Shown piece after piece: positions 1-12,973 of a DNA stretch of 64,000 bases (position 1 is its first letter; each line of letters begins with the position of its first letter). Both the position numbers and the translations under genes were made by a program. Source of the DNA: Eucalyptus grandis (taxonomy: Eukaryota; Streptophyta; Magnoliopsida; Myrtales; Myrtaceae); NCBI RefSeq assembly GCF_016545825.1, contig NC_052616.1, positions 52,833,716 through 52,897,715 on the forward strand, in the 5' to 3' direction. The notes below the pieces were generated by a model. The model searched no databases, had not been told where the DNA came from, and saw only the letters and a list, made by a program, of their open reading frames with translations.

Positions 1-53
1 ATGGCGGAAGCAAATGTGAGAAGAAGCAAGAGAGGGAGTTTGGGAGGATCCAT
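1..53 (-). CDS. 5' end of a fourth CRK gene (partial, runs off the window)
   Basis: The reverse strand begins with ATG at 53-51 and reads MDPPKLPLLLLLTFASAI, the same signal peptide that opens the three CRK genes further right (MDPPN/MDPSD followed by a leucine run). Only the first 17-18 codons are inside the window; the DUF26 domains and kinase lie to the left. By family it should be a secreted/plasma-membrane receptor-like kinase. Upstream sequence at about 1380-2230 matches the upstream regions of the CRK-alpha and CRK-beta genes, which supports a tandem copy. Nothing can be said about whether the rest is intact. Confidence 0.8.
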   Translation of the reverse strand, partial: MDPPKLPLLLLLTFASA

Positions 54-3000
54 TCTTCTTAGATTTTTTCGAGTTTTTGGGGTCTTTCTTTGATCGGTGT
101 CGATAGGCTAATAATGTATGAATATATAGCTTGTGTAGCTCCTACGCAGGTTGCTTCGTCGAAATCTCTATTTGTCCACACGTTCTAATTTGGAGTGGGG
201 TCTGTAGCGTTTTGAATATTGATACTTATGAAATTATTGAACCTTTTCTTTTTTCTTTGCGAGAAAACCAGTGAATAACCAAATGGAGGACAGATGAATG
301 TAACTTTTTGGATGATTCTTTCTCTCAACCAGCCATTTCTATATTTTTTTGCAGTCAATGATCTCCTATTATCTTTCTTAATCTTTCTGCTAGCACTTAG
401 CATGGGCATTGATGATACAATGAACCTTGTGGGTTTAGTAAGTTATCAACCGTCGTAGAAAGGTTATGATCATTTAAGGATGTTGATGTTGTCTTGGCCA
501 ACTCTTTGAATGTAGTTTGAATAGTGAGTTGTCAAATATGTCTCAACCTTATTGATAGATGAAGACAAAGAGCTAGCAAAAGCCTCTTCCTTTCACGAAG
601 CAATGATATACAGATTTTTAGGCATTACTCAGTAACAGTGCCATCTCTACTCGTTGGATAGAGTTCGTCATTTTGAATTGGTTGGCATATGCGTCATACT
701 TATTGTAGAACCAAATCCTCACCATTGCTAATATCGACTCCAATTGGACATCCTCACATAGCCCCGATTTTTGGTAATATGGAACAAATAGAGTTTCGAT
801 TCAGCTTGAACCTCGAGGACAGATGACACAAACAGGTGGAATGTTCTTCTACCATTTGAGTAATTTCGCCTTAATGGCCAATGCCGCTTCAGAAGAGACA
901 TGGACTATACTTCATTATCACCTGCTTGGTTTTGTTCTTTTAGTAGGACAAGATTTGCATATTTTCTTACTAAAACATTTCTCCCCATTTAGTAAAGTAT
1001 TTTTGCAGGGATTTTTAGTACATCTAGCATTATTCTTTCTCAATGAAACGTTAGTGGGTCTAGAGAACCTTCCCACTTATCAATAAACAACAATTGAAAA
1101 TCGTTTTTACAGATGTTATCACTAGCCTTTTCTTTTTAATATTTCCCCCTCGCGCTTGATAATCGTCATTATGTTCAACTTTGATTTTGAACGAATCAAA
1201 ACGGTGTTCCTAAAGTGAGGCATAGTTTTAGGTTAACGTCAACATTCAATATCAACATCAAATTTACATTTAGGGCTTTTACTATTCCGCATGCTTTAAG
1301 TTTGTTGTATGCTTGATTCATCACGGTAGCATTTTAAATGCTATATAGCTTGAAACACTTGCACATATAATTATGCGAAATATTCAATTACGCGCACTGA
1401 TCCGTTCCATTGGATACCGAGTTTTCTGATATATATATATATATAAATTAATCCTCATGCCCACTTGTATATCGTTGATCTTGACTTATGTGATAACACG
1501 TTTGTCTTGGTCTCAAGTCCAGTCCACTATGATTCCATATTAACTTTAAGCAATTGCCAGGAAGATCGCATACTGTATTTTATATTATCATGTAAGCAAT
1601 GACGGAGATTGGAGTAGACACGGACAATAACAAAAGTTGGAAACAATAGAACTTTCGAAGTTGATCTTTTCCAACATGCATTCTCATGGCCCCGTGACGA
1701 GCTCGAACTATGTGCTGCGTTTTCTTTTCAGAATTTTATTATAATATGTGACTTTCATTTTTAGTAACCGATAGCTTTACCTTTTATTTAATCTAAATCT
1801 TATTGATGGCTTTTTTCATTCCAAAAATCTGAAATTCTAATAATATGTACTTATCGACACGAAAATTCATATATATGGAATTTCGGATAATGTTTAAAAT
1901 TTAAACGATATTCTAAATTTGAACGGGACATTTTGAAAGGGTAATCATTTCTAACTTGGATAGACTGATGAAGAAGAAAGAAGCCTAGTGGGCGGTGCTG
2001 GTTGGAATGGAAGAGTATGATACAGTAAACCAAGGACGACCGCAGAGTTTCTTGAGCAATAATTCAACACGGTAAGAAAAATAAAATAAAAGAAAGGACT
2101 TGCGAATTGAATAATTGTTATTGAATGGATCAACCGTATTTTCAACACCTAAGCAGAACATTGACCCCAAATTTCGATTTTTCAATTGGCTATTAACCAC
2201 TGATGATAAAAGTTTCTGGTTAAGGTACTACTATACGTAATCCAACATTTTATCATACACGGAAAAGAAGCTGCTTAGAAAGTTTTACACGGGGAAAAGA
2301 TACATAGTTTGTGTGGTTGATTGTATCCTCCTCTACAATGATTCAACACGGCTCATATAGTGTATTACAAAATGTAACAATATCCAAGTGGTTGACAGTC
2401 AAATTAAAGGTTACAACTGCATCTCCATGATTTTAAGCTCTATGATCACAATCCGTGATTACATGTCAAACTTATCTATAAGCGATTATAACTCTTCTGT
2501 TGTCATTGGACTCAAATGCATCTCCATAAGTTTAGACTCCATAATCGCTCTCCATGATTGCATATCAACTTTCTCGACAAGCCGTTAAGACTTCTCAAGT
2601 GTAACTTGATCTAACCGTTAATCGGCATCTAAATTGTCTCTAGATTCTGCCTTCAACATTTATTTAAATTTATCTAAGTGTCAATCGTTGACTAGTTGTT
2701 ATCATATGTTGATAATTGTAATATATTTACTGATTGTGTTGGCCATTAACAAGCATTTTTGCTACCAGCGATTTGTCGATGGTTGAATCACTCAATATCG
2801 AATTTTGTATCAGTGTCATGTCAATTTAGAAGACTCGATCATTTTTAGGTGTCCACAACTCATGTTCATTATTATTTGATTTAATTGGTGAGTTCACGTA
2901 GTTGTCTTGTTCAATGTAGTCATAGATCCTTCTCAAGTCTCATGAACGATCATTGTTTGAGCAATTGCTCTAACTTAGGAGAACCTTAAACTAGTAAAAT

Positions 3001-3320
3001 AATTGGAAATTTGTGTCTTGAGAAACTTGTGATTTTAGGTTCGACTCTTAGCCAATTTAACTGTTTTGAGCTATGTCTTAAAATAGCAATTTCTAACTAG
3101 CATGGACATACATGTCTACGGCACGCCTATGACTAAATTGGAAAATGCACTTAGTTTGATGCGTTAAATCTGGCTCAGTATGTCACTTAAGCACTACAGA
3201 AAAACAGTAATTGCTAGGAATAATTAAATCATGAGAATGTAATTTTGATAATTTGAAAACCATGAAAAACGCACAAATTAATGCTTAGGGCACACTATGA
3301 CTATCTACCGTTTGTCAAGG
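54..3320. other. Spacer between the first CRK and CRK-alpha; no gene recognised
   Basis: Three parts can be separated. Positions about 1380-2230 are a diverged copy of the CRK upstream block also seen at 15660-16450 and, in part, 28430-28752. Positions about 2395-2580 contain two degenerate copies of an approximately 100-bp AT-rich segment sharing 'gcatctccat'. Positions about 2960-3320 match the flank of the RBR gene at 48890-49200, including 'gagctatgtcttaaaa'. This indicates that a unit boundary lies here and that the RBR gene expected in between has been lost or replaced. An (AT)n run lies near 1430-1445. The open frame at 823-1086 is not recognised and has no paralogue in the other units. 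Confidence 0.5.
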
Positions 3321-3968
3321 CTACCGTGGATATGGCTTGGTCATGGAGGCCTCCTCTTTCAAGAACTGGTTTGATTTGTTTCTTGATTTGTCGACCTCAG
3401 GCACTCTTGAGCTGTAATCTTGCGTTGATGACATATCGGATTCGTTGCCGCTGTGCAAGAAGAACGCAGGTTGTGACGGCACTTGGGGTGTGACCGAGTG
3501 GCTGTTAAGCATGAGAAGGACTGAGGTCATTGTCGGTCGGTTAGCCACATTTTCTTGGACGCATAGTAGACCAATGTGGACACACCTCACAATTTCGGTA
3601 CTCAAACTAAAAGTTATACAGGGATCGATGATATTTGATATTGTTCCTTCCCTCCAATTCTTCCAAACCTGCAAACATATGACAAACATTGAGTAGATTG
3701 ATCTCCAAAACAATATGCAAAATAAAAAGATATGTTCTTATACTCACATAGCTTGTAAGGACCTTTGTGTTATTGCTCGCCTGGAAAAGATTGTTCCTTT
3801 GACCACTCACAATCTCCAAAACTAGCACTCCGAAACTGAAGACATCGGATTTGATAGAGAAGTTTCCATGCATTGCATACTCTGGTGCCATATAACCACT
3901 ATGCATCACAATAAATCCATCATATTAGCTCTATAGTTTGCCCATGTTCTTTTGGTAAGCATTAGCTA

Positions 3969-4265
<297 letters not shown>

Positions 4266-5332
4266 TTAATCATTTCATGAGGATCTGATTTGAGGAATGA
4301 CAACTTGAGAAACATACCGAATATGAACTGGTCAAGGCTTGAATTGGGCACAAACTCGTAAATGAGAAGCCGCTCAACTCCTTCTAGGCAAAAACCAAGG
4401 AGCCTAACCAAGTTCCTATGTTGTAGCCTAGCTAATAACATTACCTCGTTCTTGAATTCTACTTCTCCTTGGCTAGAATTCTACGACAGCCGTTTTACTG
4501 CGATTTCTTGTCCGTTGGAGAGCCGACCCTAAAATTTCATCAAAGTAGATCCTCATGAGTATCGATATGTAATTATAGCATTTAGAAGAGTATCACATTG
4601 ATGCATCTATGACTACTTTTGTTGCTTGAATTTTGAATAAAAGTAACTGGAGGATGCTTTGTTAATTAGTACCATGTAAACAGCACCAAAACCGCCTTGT
4701 CCAAGCTTCTTGGAATCAGAGAAGTTATCAGTTGCCGCTCTAATAGTGCCGAAATCATAGTGCAGTGACTCTGCCGTGCTTATTTCATCCTCAACTTCAC
4801 CTAGAAAGAGAAATATGAAGTCATTCAGAGCATGAATGTCTTTATCATAGTGTTTACAATAAAAGCTTGTCAAACTTTTAGTATATAGAGTTGCACCTGC
4901 AAGGATAACTATCAACTTCCTATTTTGGCCTGCTCAATCAGTTTATGCTAACTACAGTAAATGAGAAATGTGTAATTGGACATGTCCAAGCGGTGCGCAT
5001 GAATGTAAAGTTCGAAATATCAATTCCATGTTCTGGAATTCTCAACCCAATTTGTTTGGAAAATGTTGGCCTAGTTGTCAATATCGTACTGGTACAAAAG
5101 CATAGTAAATAGTCAACTTCATTAATTTCATGATCCTTTAAACCTCATGGACAGTAGCTGTTCCAATGCCAAAAGACAGACTCACCTTCAACTCTTTGTC
5201 TGGGCTGCTTCTTCTTCCTTTTCATTATCAGGATTATGACAATGCCGATAACAAGGACCACAGAAGCACTTGTCGAGACTGCAATGATCACAGTCTTCGT
5301 TGAATTGCTCTTTCCACCTGCTTGAGCAAAGG

Positions 5333-7325
5333 TGTCGCGACCTCTTTTTTTTTCGGCGCCCGCAATCGGGTACGAGCGCCTAAGGAGGCTAATGGTTCGG
5401 CTGAAATTAGTTAAGCCCGGACTCTTCCAAGTCCACCAATTCACGACTTAATGGTTCAAGTTTTTAACCTGCAAATTAATTTTAAAACGGAGTCGCCACT
5501 AATCAGTTTGGGATGGGTCGATTAGAAACCCAAGCGAAGTATCGGGAGAAATACTCGCTCCTGCGCAACCAGAGAAATTAGGATCGGGGACTTGATTACA
5601 CTAGTTAATCACTAATGCCTTTTCGGTACCTAATCTTATTTAAACCTTGAGGTTTTTTTGGATGTTCGAGGGATTTTCCATGCATTTTTGGGAGGAAAAA
5701 CATTTTTGAGTCATTTTCTAATTTTTGGACGCAAAAGGATTTTTTGGTATTTTTTTGGAAAAATACAAGTCTTTTTGGCTTTTCTGGATTTTTTTGGCTT
5801 TTCATGAATTTTTGGCCTTTTTTTGGATTTTTTGGAATATTTTTTATTTTTCGGAAAATAAAATATTTTTTAACATTTTAAAACATTTTTGGTTTTCTGG
5901 AAATTAAAATATTTTTTAATATTTTTTCAAAAATAATTATTTTTATTTTTATTTTTTTAAATTAAAATATTACATAAAATAATATAAAAAGCCGACCCGG
6001 TCGGATCCGCGGGTTGGGTCCGGCCGGTCGCCCTAAAACGCAGACCCGACAACCTCGGCCGGAAGCCCGCTTCGCGACTGAATCCCGCGAACCCTACCCG
6101 GATCCGACCCGATCGCGACCCGACTCCCGCCGCCCCGAATCTCGAGAAACCCTACCCGGTTCCGAGACCGGATCCGACTCGACGACCCGGGAAAATCGCA
6201 AACCCTAGGGTTTGCGAATCCCAGCGCCGAGGGGGAAAGGCCGAGGTGCGCGGCGACGGCGGCGACGGTGGCAACGACGGCTACGGCGACTACGGCGACG
6301 GCGAAGACAGCGGCTGGCCACTCAACCGGATCGGCGACGGGCTCGTGGCACGGCAAGTAGGAGACGCGACGAAGACCTTGATTCACGGAGGTCGAGATCC
6401 GGGAGATGGAGGGGTTTCGAGAGAGAGGGGGCAACAACGGCTACGCAACCGGAGGTGGCGGATACATGGTGGCGGTGAATGGTGGTGGTGACGACGACAG
6501 GGCAGTGGCGGCAGCTTCTCGACTCTCAGATCCGGTGTGGCGTCGGCGGATCGGTCACGGTAACCGCTTCGGAGGGAACAACAGCAGCAAGAACTCCAGA
6601 TCTGTGGCGGCCGGAGCTTCCTTAGCCTCGATTCTCTCTCACTCGGGCCATATCCGAGCCTCCACCGGCCAGATCGACCTTCTCGAAGTCGCCGCCGGCC
6701 TTCCCGAAGTCTCTCGGTGGAGGGCGGGCTGAGCTCGCAACTTCGAGTTCTCTCCTGCGCTCGCCCTTCGATCTTTCCTGATGTCTCTCAGTGAAAGATC
6801 TCCGAGCTTGCCACCCCCTTCGACGGAGGTGGTGCCTCGCTATTTATAGGCGAGGGGGCGGCCGGTCGACGGGGATTCGACCACCGGTCTTTGTACGCCG
6901 AACGGACGCCCGCGGCCGAACCGGCGTCCCATCCTCGCTCCTCCAACAAAGCGTGCTCGGCATTGAAGGCAGCCGTTAATGGCGCCTGAGATTCGTCATC
7001 TCCGGCCGACGTCGGCCTACCCTCCTCGGCCATAGGTTGTCTTCGAGCGCGTGAGTTGCAGAGGCATAGGGGGAAGATGGGAGAAGAAGGAAGAAGACGA
7101 GGAGAAGGGGGCCGGGCTTTGGGGGAAAAGGCTGGGCCCCGGGCCTGCATGGAAAAGAAGAAGAGGAGGAGGCTGGGCGCGAAGGCCAAGCCCCAATGGG
7201 CTGCTTCTTTTTTCTTGTTTTTATTGATTTTTTTTTTGTTTATTATCCAAAAAAAGAAGGAAAGATACATAAATAAAGAAACTAAAGCCAAATTAATAAC
7301 CTAATTAAAAATTTAGGTGTCAACA
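5333..7325 (-). mobile_element. Solo LTR, family A (about 2.0 kb), in CRK-alpha intron 1
   Basis: The insert starts TGTCGCGACC and ends GGTGTCAACA on the plus strand and is flanked by a perfect 5-bp duplication AAAGG (5328-5332 and 7326-7330). The paralogous CRK-gamma intron has the uninterrupted site 'gagcaaaggcaca'. There is no internal coding region, so this looks like a solo LTR left by LTR-LTR recombination. A TATAAATAG box lies on the minus strand at about 6841-6848, giving the orientation TGTTGACACC (right) to GCGACA (left). The centre (6000-7190) is very GC-rich and gives long meaningless frames on both strands; 5640-5960 is a T-rich, degenerate repeat. A second copy in the opposite orientation lies at 34030-36559. 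Ty3/gypsy origin is likely from size and ends, but not proven. Confidence 0.85.
6841..6848 (-). promoter_or_regulatory. TATA box of solo LTR A
   Basis: Reads CCTATAAATAG on the minus strand, about 480 bp inside the TGTTGACACC end. The copy at 34030 has TATAAATAG in the same relative orientation. This sets the transcriptional direction of the family. Confidence 0.5.
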
Positions 7326-7330
7326 AAAGG

Positions 7331-8797
7331 CACATCATGTTTAGGATCATTGCTTACCGATTACATAGTAATACACTGGAGAAATCACTCAAGCGCCATT
7401 TTGAACGTGGAAACGAAACACATTGTAAACATACATCGCACCATTCTTTGATAACTTGAGGGAAAGTTAATTGGATTTCTGGATTTTGTCGTTTTACCAA
7501 GATTCGTCTAATGGAGAGCATTAACACTTGAAAAATAACACATTATTCTCCAGAATTTGAAGTTTTCGGGTATGATAGGTTGCCTTTTCAACCACAAGTT
7601 CATTACTTTCATGAATTTCTTACGGAAATCAGAGTAATGGCAGTGCAACGGTTTACAGAAACCGAGCGGAGCTAGGAACTGCCAATGCTGGTTTGCAAAT
7701 GCTCAGGTCAAAGATTTCCGTCGAGTTATTAGATGCTCCCCATGTGCACATACGGGACCACTATATACATGAGGAACACCAACGAAAATGATAAAGAGAA
7801 GGGAGAAAAATTAATGTTAATCCTAATTAACATTACAACTTTGATTCATTGCTCTATTACTGTGATGGAGACGACAACAATCACGCCGGTCGTTGCCGGA
7901 TTGGGCCGCCCTCACGGCAGCTGTATTCGAATCCATCGTGCTTTGGTCTTAGTTTTCATTTATTTGAATTTAAAAAAAAAATCTTGGCCCGTCCTATCTT
8001 ATCATTATTAAACACTTGGAAGGTCAGAATACATGCGTCTATCTTTAGGATTAAGACCAAATAATTAGATATAAAAAATATAGAGGAATTTCTTATCTAA
8101 CTCAATCTCGAGGAATGCTTTATGTAATAAGAGATCTTACCAAAACCCTCTGACTAAATGACGTGCTGATTTCTAATTGGTTGCCGATCATTTAATGCAT
8201 CATCGGTCCAATTTATTTCAGCGCCCAATAAAAGTTCGCCACGTTTTTTAAATAAAAAGCTTTCAATAAAACTTCTTAGAATGCCTAACATTGCTAATCA
8301 ATCTAATTCTTTTTAACTTCATTTTCAGACGATGAAGCTCCATTAAGGGAAGTTTCGGCCTCTCTTTTCCTTTGACGTCTGCTACTGAAAAGTTCTAGTA
8401 ATAACCTAAGATCGCATGCAAGCGCGCGTCACGAATGTTTCAATTATGGCGTCGAAATTTTCTTTCCCATTTTTTGCGCTGTGTCAAAGAACTTTTTGCG
8501 TTTATATTAATTGACAAAAAGGAGTGACTGACTGATGAGAAGTAAGGAAGATCTGCTAATGATTCATTGCCCTAGCCTGGACTCACTTCATTATTAATTT
8601 TAAAAATCTCATGACAGCTTGGAGATGCATCAATGATTAGAGTTAGGGACCCATTTCTTCTTTTGTCGAAAATATGGACCAACCCACCCGTGTTTGGCAA
8701 AAAAGCGTTTATCCAACCAAAAGAATTCCATGATCTAAAGAACATCTAAATTGAGCATATTTGAATGGTTTACGGTGTAAATATAATGTGAAGACAT
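7331..8797 (-). other. Remaining CRK-alpha intron 1 sequence
   Basis: Colinear with intron 1 of the paralogues: 7331-7480 resembles 24540-24720 and 55315-55450, 7830-7910 resembles 25450-25510, and 8660-8760 ('aatatggaccaaccc') resembles 26060-26160 and 56170-56240. No gene is visible. Confidence 0.55.
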
Positions 8798-9376
8798 CCA
8801 CAAGATATGCGGGTCCCGAACGGATAAATATTGAGTCTGCAGGCTCTCATGCAAATGACGGCGAATAAAAATCAGCGCATTTGCTTTATCCTTTTCATTT
8901 GAGGTTCCATCATCTGTAATTGTATTAGCGAGACCTTGCCCTTGGAGGTGCATTTCCATGTCAAGGCACCAGGATAGATAATTCTTTCCACTCACTTCCA
9001 GGATGTGGAATTTGGGCTTTTCAATATTTACCATAATATTTACCATATTGAGACTATTTATGAGCAAGATAAGGAATATATTGGCATTTCCTCTTATAAG
9101 ATGGGCCTGAAGACCATCCATGAGAAGCTAGAAGCTTCTTCTATGGGTTTGTATTGTGTCATGATTAAAGCTGTTGAAACCTACGCTATCATATCCTGGA
9201 GATTGGTAAGCCCTGATCAGTTTGGACTGTGGCATGATCGCCTTGGTCATCCTGGCGCTTCAATGATGCGTAGGATAATTCAAAATACAAAAGGACACCC
9301 TTTAAAGGATATAAATGTATTGTTGTCCAAAGATTATAATTGTGAGGCTTGCTCACAAAGAAAGCTCATTATCAAA
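8798..9376. mobile_element. Chimeric copia fragments: gag piece joined to an inverted pre-integrase piece
   Basis: Positions about 8798-9040 repeat the start of the copia gag gene in the same orientation as 13740-13978 (minus; KPKFHILEVSGKNYLSW). Positions about 9043-9376 are an inverted copy (plus strand; WHDRLGHPGASMMRR) of the pre-integrase segment at about 12165-12497. They abut the truncated 3' LTR of the adjoining element. The joins at about 9042 and 9376 are not at LTR borders, so this is a rearrangement, for example template switching during reverse transcription or repair with ectopic copia DNA, not a second complete insertion. Confidence 0.75.
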
Positions 9377-9721
9377 GCGAATATATAATAGAGAAGAGAT
9401 TAAAGAAGAGAAAGCAAGTGAACACTAGAGATAGTAGCAAGATGAGAGAGCTTTATTTCTAGTATCTCATTGTCGTGTTTCTGTGTGATTGTCTCTTGTA
9501 CATCAAAACTAAACTCCTATTTATAGGAGAACAAGAATGTACTTATCATTAATATCAATGTATCGAATGATACATGTACATGATAAGGGAGACAAATGTT
9601 TATTGTATAGGGAGATGTACTTAGAACATTTGATACAAATGTACCATAATAAGTACATTGGATAAGATGAATATAATGAATATTCATTCATGTATTCTAT
9701 CCATTCATGTATTTCATAACA
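9377..9721 (-). repeat. Copia 3' LTR, outer end missing
   Basis: Nearly identical to 14260-14604, but the last bases of the LTR (the TTTTACAACA end) are replaced by an inverted pre-integrase fragment at 9376. It is preceded on the minus strand by the purine-rich tract AGGGAGGAG (9722-9731), the plus-strand primer site. Confidence 0.85.
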
Positions 9722-10091
9722 CTCCTCCCTGAATATTCATCATATTCATTACGAATGTGTATTGAATGATACTGCCTCATTAAAAACCTTAAGCCGGAAA
9801 AACCCAGTGGGATAAAAACCGGACAAAAGGGAAAAAGAGTGCAGAGCACAAATGTTATGATCTCTCCCTTTTATGGATGCATTAATTGCCTCGTTAAAAA
9901 CTTTAAGCCGGAAAAACCCTATGGGAGAAAAACCGGACATAAAGAAAAAAGAGTGCAATGCATATATAGCCACTCCTGGGGCTAATCATTATTGCATCTT
10001 GTGAACTAGCCACATATCAATGCTGCAATGTATAATTCATAATATCTCCCCCTCAATTGAGTTATATAGCCACTTCTGGGGCTAATCAATC

Positions 10092-11714
10092 TTACATCTT
10101 ATGAACTCGCCTCATACCAATGCCATATACTAATTTCTCAAAACTTGATGTTGGCAATGATTTGGTAAAAAGATCTGCAAGATTATTTATGGATCGAATC
10201 TGTTTAACATCAATTTGTCGACTTTTTTGGAGTTCATGAGTATAGAAAAATTTCGGCGAGATATGCTTGGTCCTATCACCTTTGATATATCCTCCCCTGA
10301 CTTGTGCAACACAAGCAGCATTATCTTCATAAATTATAGTGGGAGAATTTGTAACCGGTATTAAGCAACAAGAATTATGAATATATGTTATAACGGATCT
10401 TAACCAAACACACTCTCTTCCAGCTTCATATAAAGCAATAATCTCAGAGTGGTTATAAGATGTAGCTACTAGCGATTGCTTCGTAGAACGCCAAGAAATA
10501 GCGGTGCCGTTATAACAAAATAAATACCCGGTTTGAGAGCGAGCCTTATGTGGATCGGATCTATATCCAGCATCAGCATATCCAACTAAACCAGAGTTAG
10601 TGGAATCCTTGGAATAATATAATCCCAAATCTATGGTTCCTCGGAGATAACGGAAAATATGTTTAACTCCATTCCAATGTCTCCGAGTTGGCTCATAACT
10701 AAAACGTGCCAATAAATTTACCGCAAAAGCAATATCTGGTCTCGTACATTGTGCCAAGTACATCAAAGCCCCAATTGCATTGAGATATGGTACTTCAGGA
10801 TCAAGTATCTCTTCATCAGATTCTTTAGGACGAAATGGGTCCTTTTGGGGATCTAGAGACCTTACAACCATAGGGGTGCTCAATGGGTGAGCTTTGTCCA
10901 TATTGAAACGTTTAAGCAATCTTTCAACATATGCTGATTGATGGACGATTATTCCATTTGCTTTATGCTCAAGCTCTAGACCAAGACAAAGTTTGGTTTT
11001 ACCCAAATCTTTAACTTCAAACCCCCTTTTCAAATATTCAGCAGTTTCAGCTAACTCTTCTGGAGTTCCAATTAAATTTATATCGTCGACATAAACTGCT
11101 ATAATAGCAAACCCAGTTTTTGATTTCTTAATAAACACGCATGGGCAGATAGGATCATTTTTGTACCTTTCCTTAATTAGGTACTCACTTAGGCGTTGAT
11201 ACCACATGCGACCGGATTGCTTTAACCCGTACAAGGATCTTTGCAATTTTATTGAGAATAAATTGCGGGGAGTGCATGCTTCAGGCATTTTGAATCCCTC
11301 AGGAATTTTAATATAAATATCAGAGTCTAATGAGCCATATAGATATGCCGTCACAACGTCCATAAGACGCATTTCCAATCTTTCAAAGATTGCTAGGCTA
11401 ATGAGAAAACGAAATGTAATCATATCAATCACAGGTGAATATGTCTCATTATAATCAATCCTAGATCTCTAGGAGAATCCTTGGGCAACGAGTCGGGCTT
11501 TATACCTGACAACCTCGTTTTTCTCATTTCGTTTTCGGATAAATACCCATTTATATCCAACGGGCTTTACATTATCGGGGATACGAGTTACAGGTCCAAA
11601 AACCTCTCGTTTAGTTAGGGAAGCTAATTCAGCTTTAATTGCTTCCTCCCACTTATGCCAATCTTGCCTTTGACGACATTCAATAATAGATTGTGGTTCA
11701 CAATCATCATCCAT
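10092..11714 (-). pseudogene. Copia pol: reverse transcriptase and RNase H
   Basis: Two frames separated by a TAG at 11469-11471. The first (11469-11714) reads WHKWEEAIKAELASL...KARLVAQGFS. The second (10092-11432, continuing in phase from 11468) has RT motifs LYGLKQSGRMWYQRL and YVDD (AVYVDDINLIG), then the copia RNase H region with GYADAGYRSD, SEIIALYEAGRE and IYEDNAACV. Other copia elements read Gln where the stop lies (GFSQ), so this is a point nonsense change. The remaining 446 residues are otherwise open, which fits a recent loss. Confidence 0.85.
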
Positions 11715-12772
11715 AATTTGATGAGCAACGAGAATGCAAAAGCATCATCAATGATGATTTCATTTCGATCCCAAATTTCATTACAATATGTAATGGAATT
11801 CTCAGTATTCTCGGGGCTAGTGCTCCTTTCATGGGTTTGCGCCTCTTCAGGGGCAATAAGCTCTTTGGGAGTAAGCACAACGCCAGGCTCTTCTGGAGCG
11901 GATTCCTGATTCTTTCCCCTTTGTTTTCGAGGAATAATATCTTTTGATCCTATCGGTATACCACACTTCAAGTGCGCAAATAAACGTGCAAATGTGACAT
12001 TACGCGTAGATAATAGGCAAACATGGGACCATCTACAGGATGCGTCCACTAATATCATAAAATATCGAAATTGTCCACTTGGTGGTTGTATTGGTCCACA
12101 AATATCACCCTGAATTCTTTGCAAGAATAAAGGAGATTCAAAATTAACCTTTGTTATAGAAGGTTTGATAATGAGCTTTCCTTGTGAGCAAGCCTCACAA
12201 TTATAATCTTTGGACAACAATACCTTTATATCCTTTAAAGGGTGTCCTTTTGTATTTTGAATTATCCTACGCATCATTGAAGCGCCAGGATGACCAAGGC
12301 GATCATGCCACAGTCCAAACTGATCAGGGCTTACCAATCTCCAGGATATGGTAGCGTAGGTTTCAACAGCTTTAATCATGACACAATACAAACCCATAGA
12401 AGAAGCTTCTAGCTTCTCATGGATGGTCTTCAGGCCCATCTTATAAGAGGAAATGCCAATATATTCCTTATCTTGCTCATAAATAGTCTCAATATGGTAC
12501 CCATTACGGCGTACATCTTTGAAACTGAGCAGATTCCTTTTTGATCGAATGCTTAGAAACGCATTCTCAATATGCAGGATTGTGCCATTTGGCAAAATAA
12601 TTGCAGCATTCCCAAAACCATCAATAATCGGAACATGACCTGGTATTGTATGGATTTGTGCCTTACGTAATGTCATACTCGAGAAAAAGTGTCTACTACA
12701 AAATATAGTATGTGTTGTTGCACTATCAAGCAAACAAACATCTTCCTTTTTCTCGGTATTTTCCATTTGCAT
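11715..12772 (-). pseudogene. Copia pol: protease, pre-integrase, truncated integrase
   Basis: Reads LLDSATTHTIF (the aspartic-protease DSA motif), then the GAG-pre-integrase region WHDRLGHPGASMMRR with the zinc ligands CEAC, then the start of the integrase core (GDICGPIQPPSGQFRYF). After FARLFAHL at about 11980 it jumps directly to the low-complexity linker that normally follows integrase (PRKQRGKNQES). The DD35E core is therefore mostly deleted and integration in cis is impossible. Downstream the frame continues past the start of RT in the wrong phase (to 11624). Confidence 0.8.
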
Positions 12773-12973
12773 TTATATTAACAATTTTAGGTGTCAAGTA
12801 TCATAAAAGTTGCATATTAGTTATATAGTCGAATAAAATTTCAAAGATAAATATTATATAAGGTTCATAAGTATTTCATAAAGAACAATAAAAAAAAAAA
12901 AATACATTTAAAGCGAAACAACATAAATTTCAAAGTTCAAATTATTATCCACCAATCTGATTCATCAAAGTAA

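Noticed and set aside
823..1086. 87-codon frame with hydrophobic stretches
   Set aside because: I considered an organelle-derived photosystem gene fragment, but it matches no sequence I know; no paralogue in other units, no upstream promoter signal.
6014..6732. Several overlapping Arg/Gly-rich open frames on both strands
   Set aside because: They lie in the GC-rich centre of solo LTR A, where stop codons are rare by composition; no domain and no conservation as protein with the second copy.
9005..9388. A plus-strand copia gene
   Set aside because: It is an inverted fragment of the neighbouring element's pre-integrase region with no start, no catalytic domain and an LTR join.
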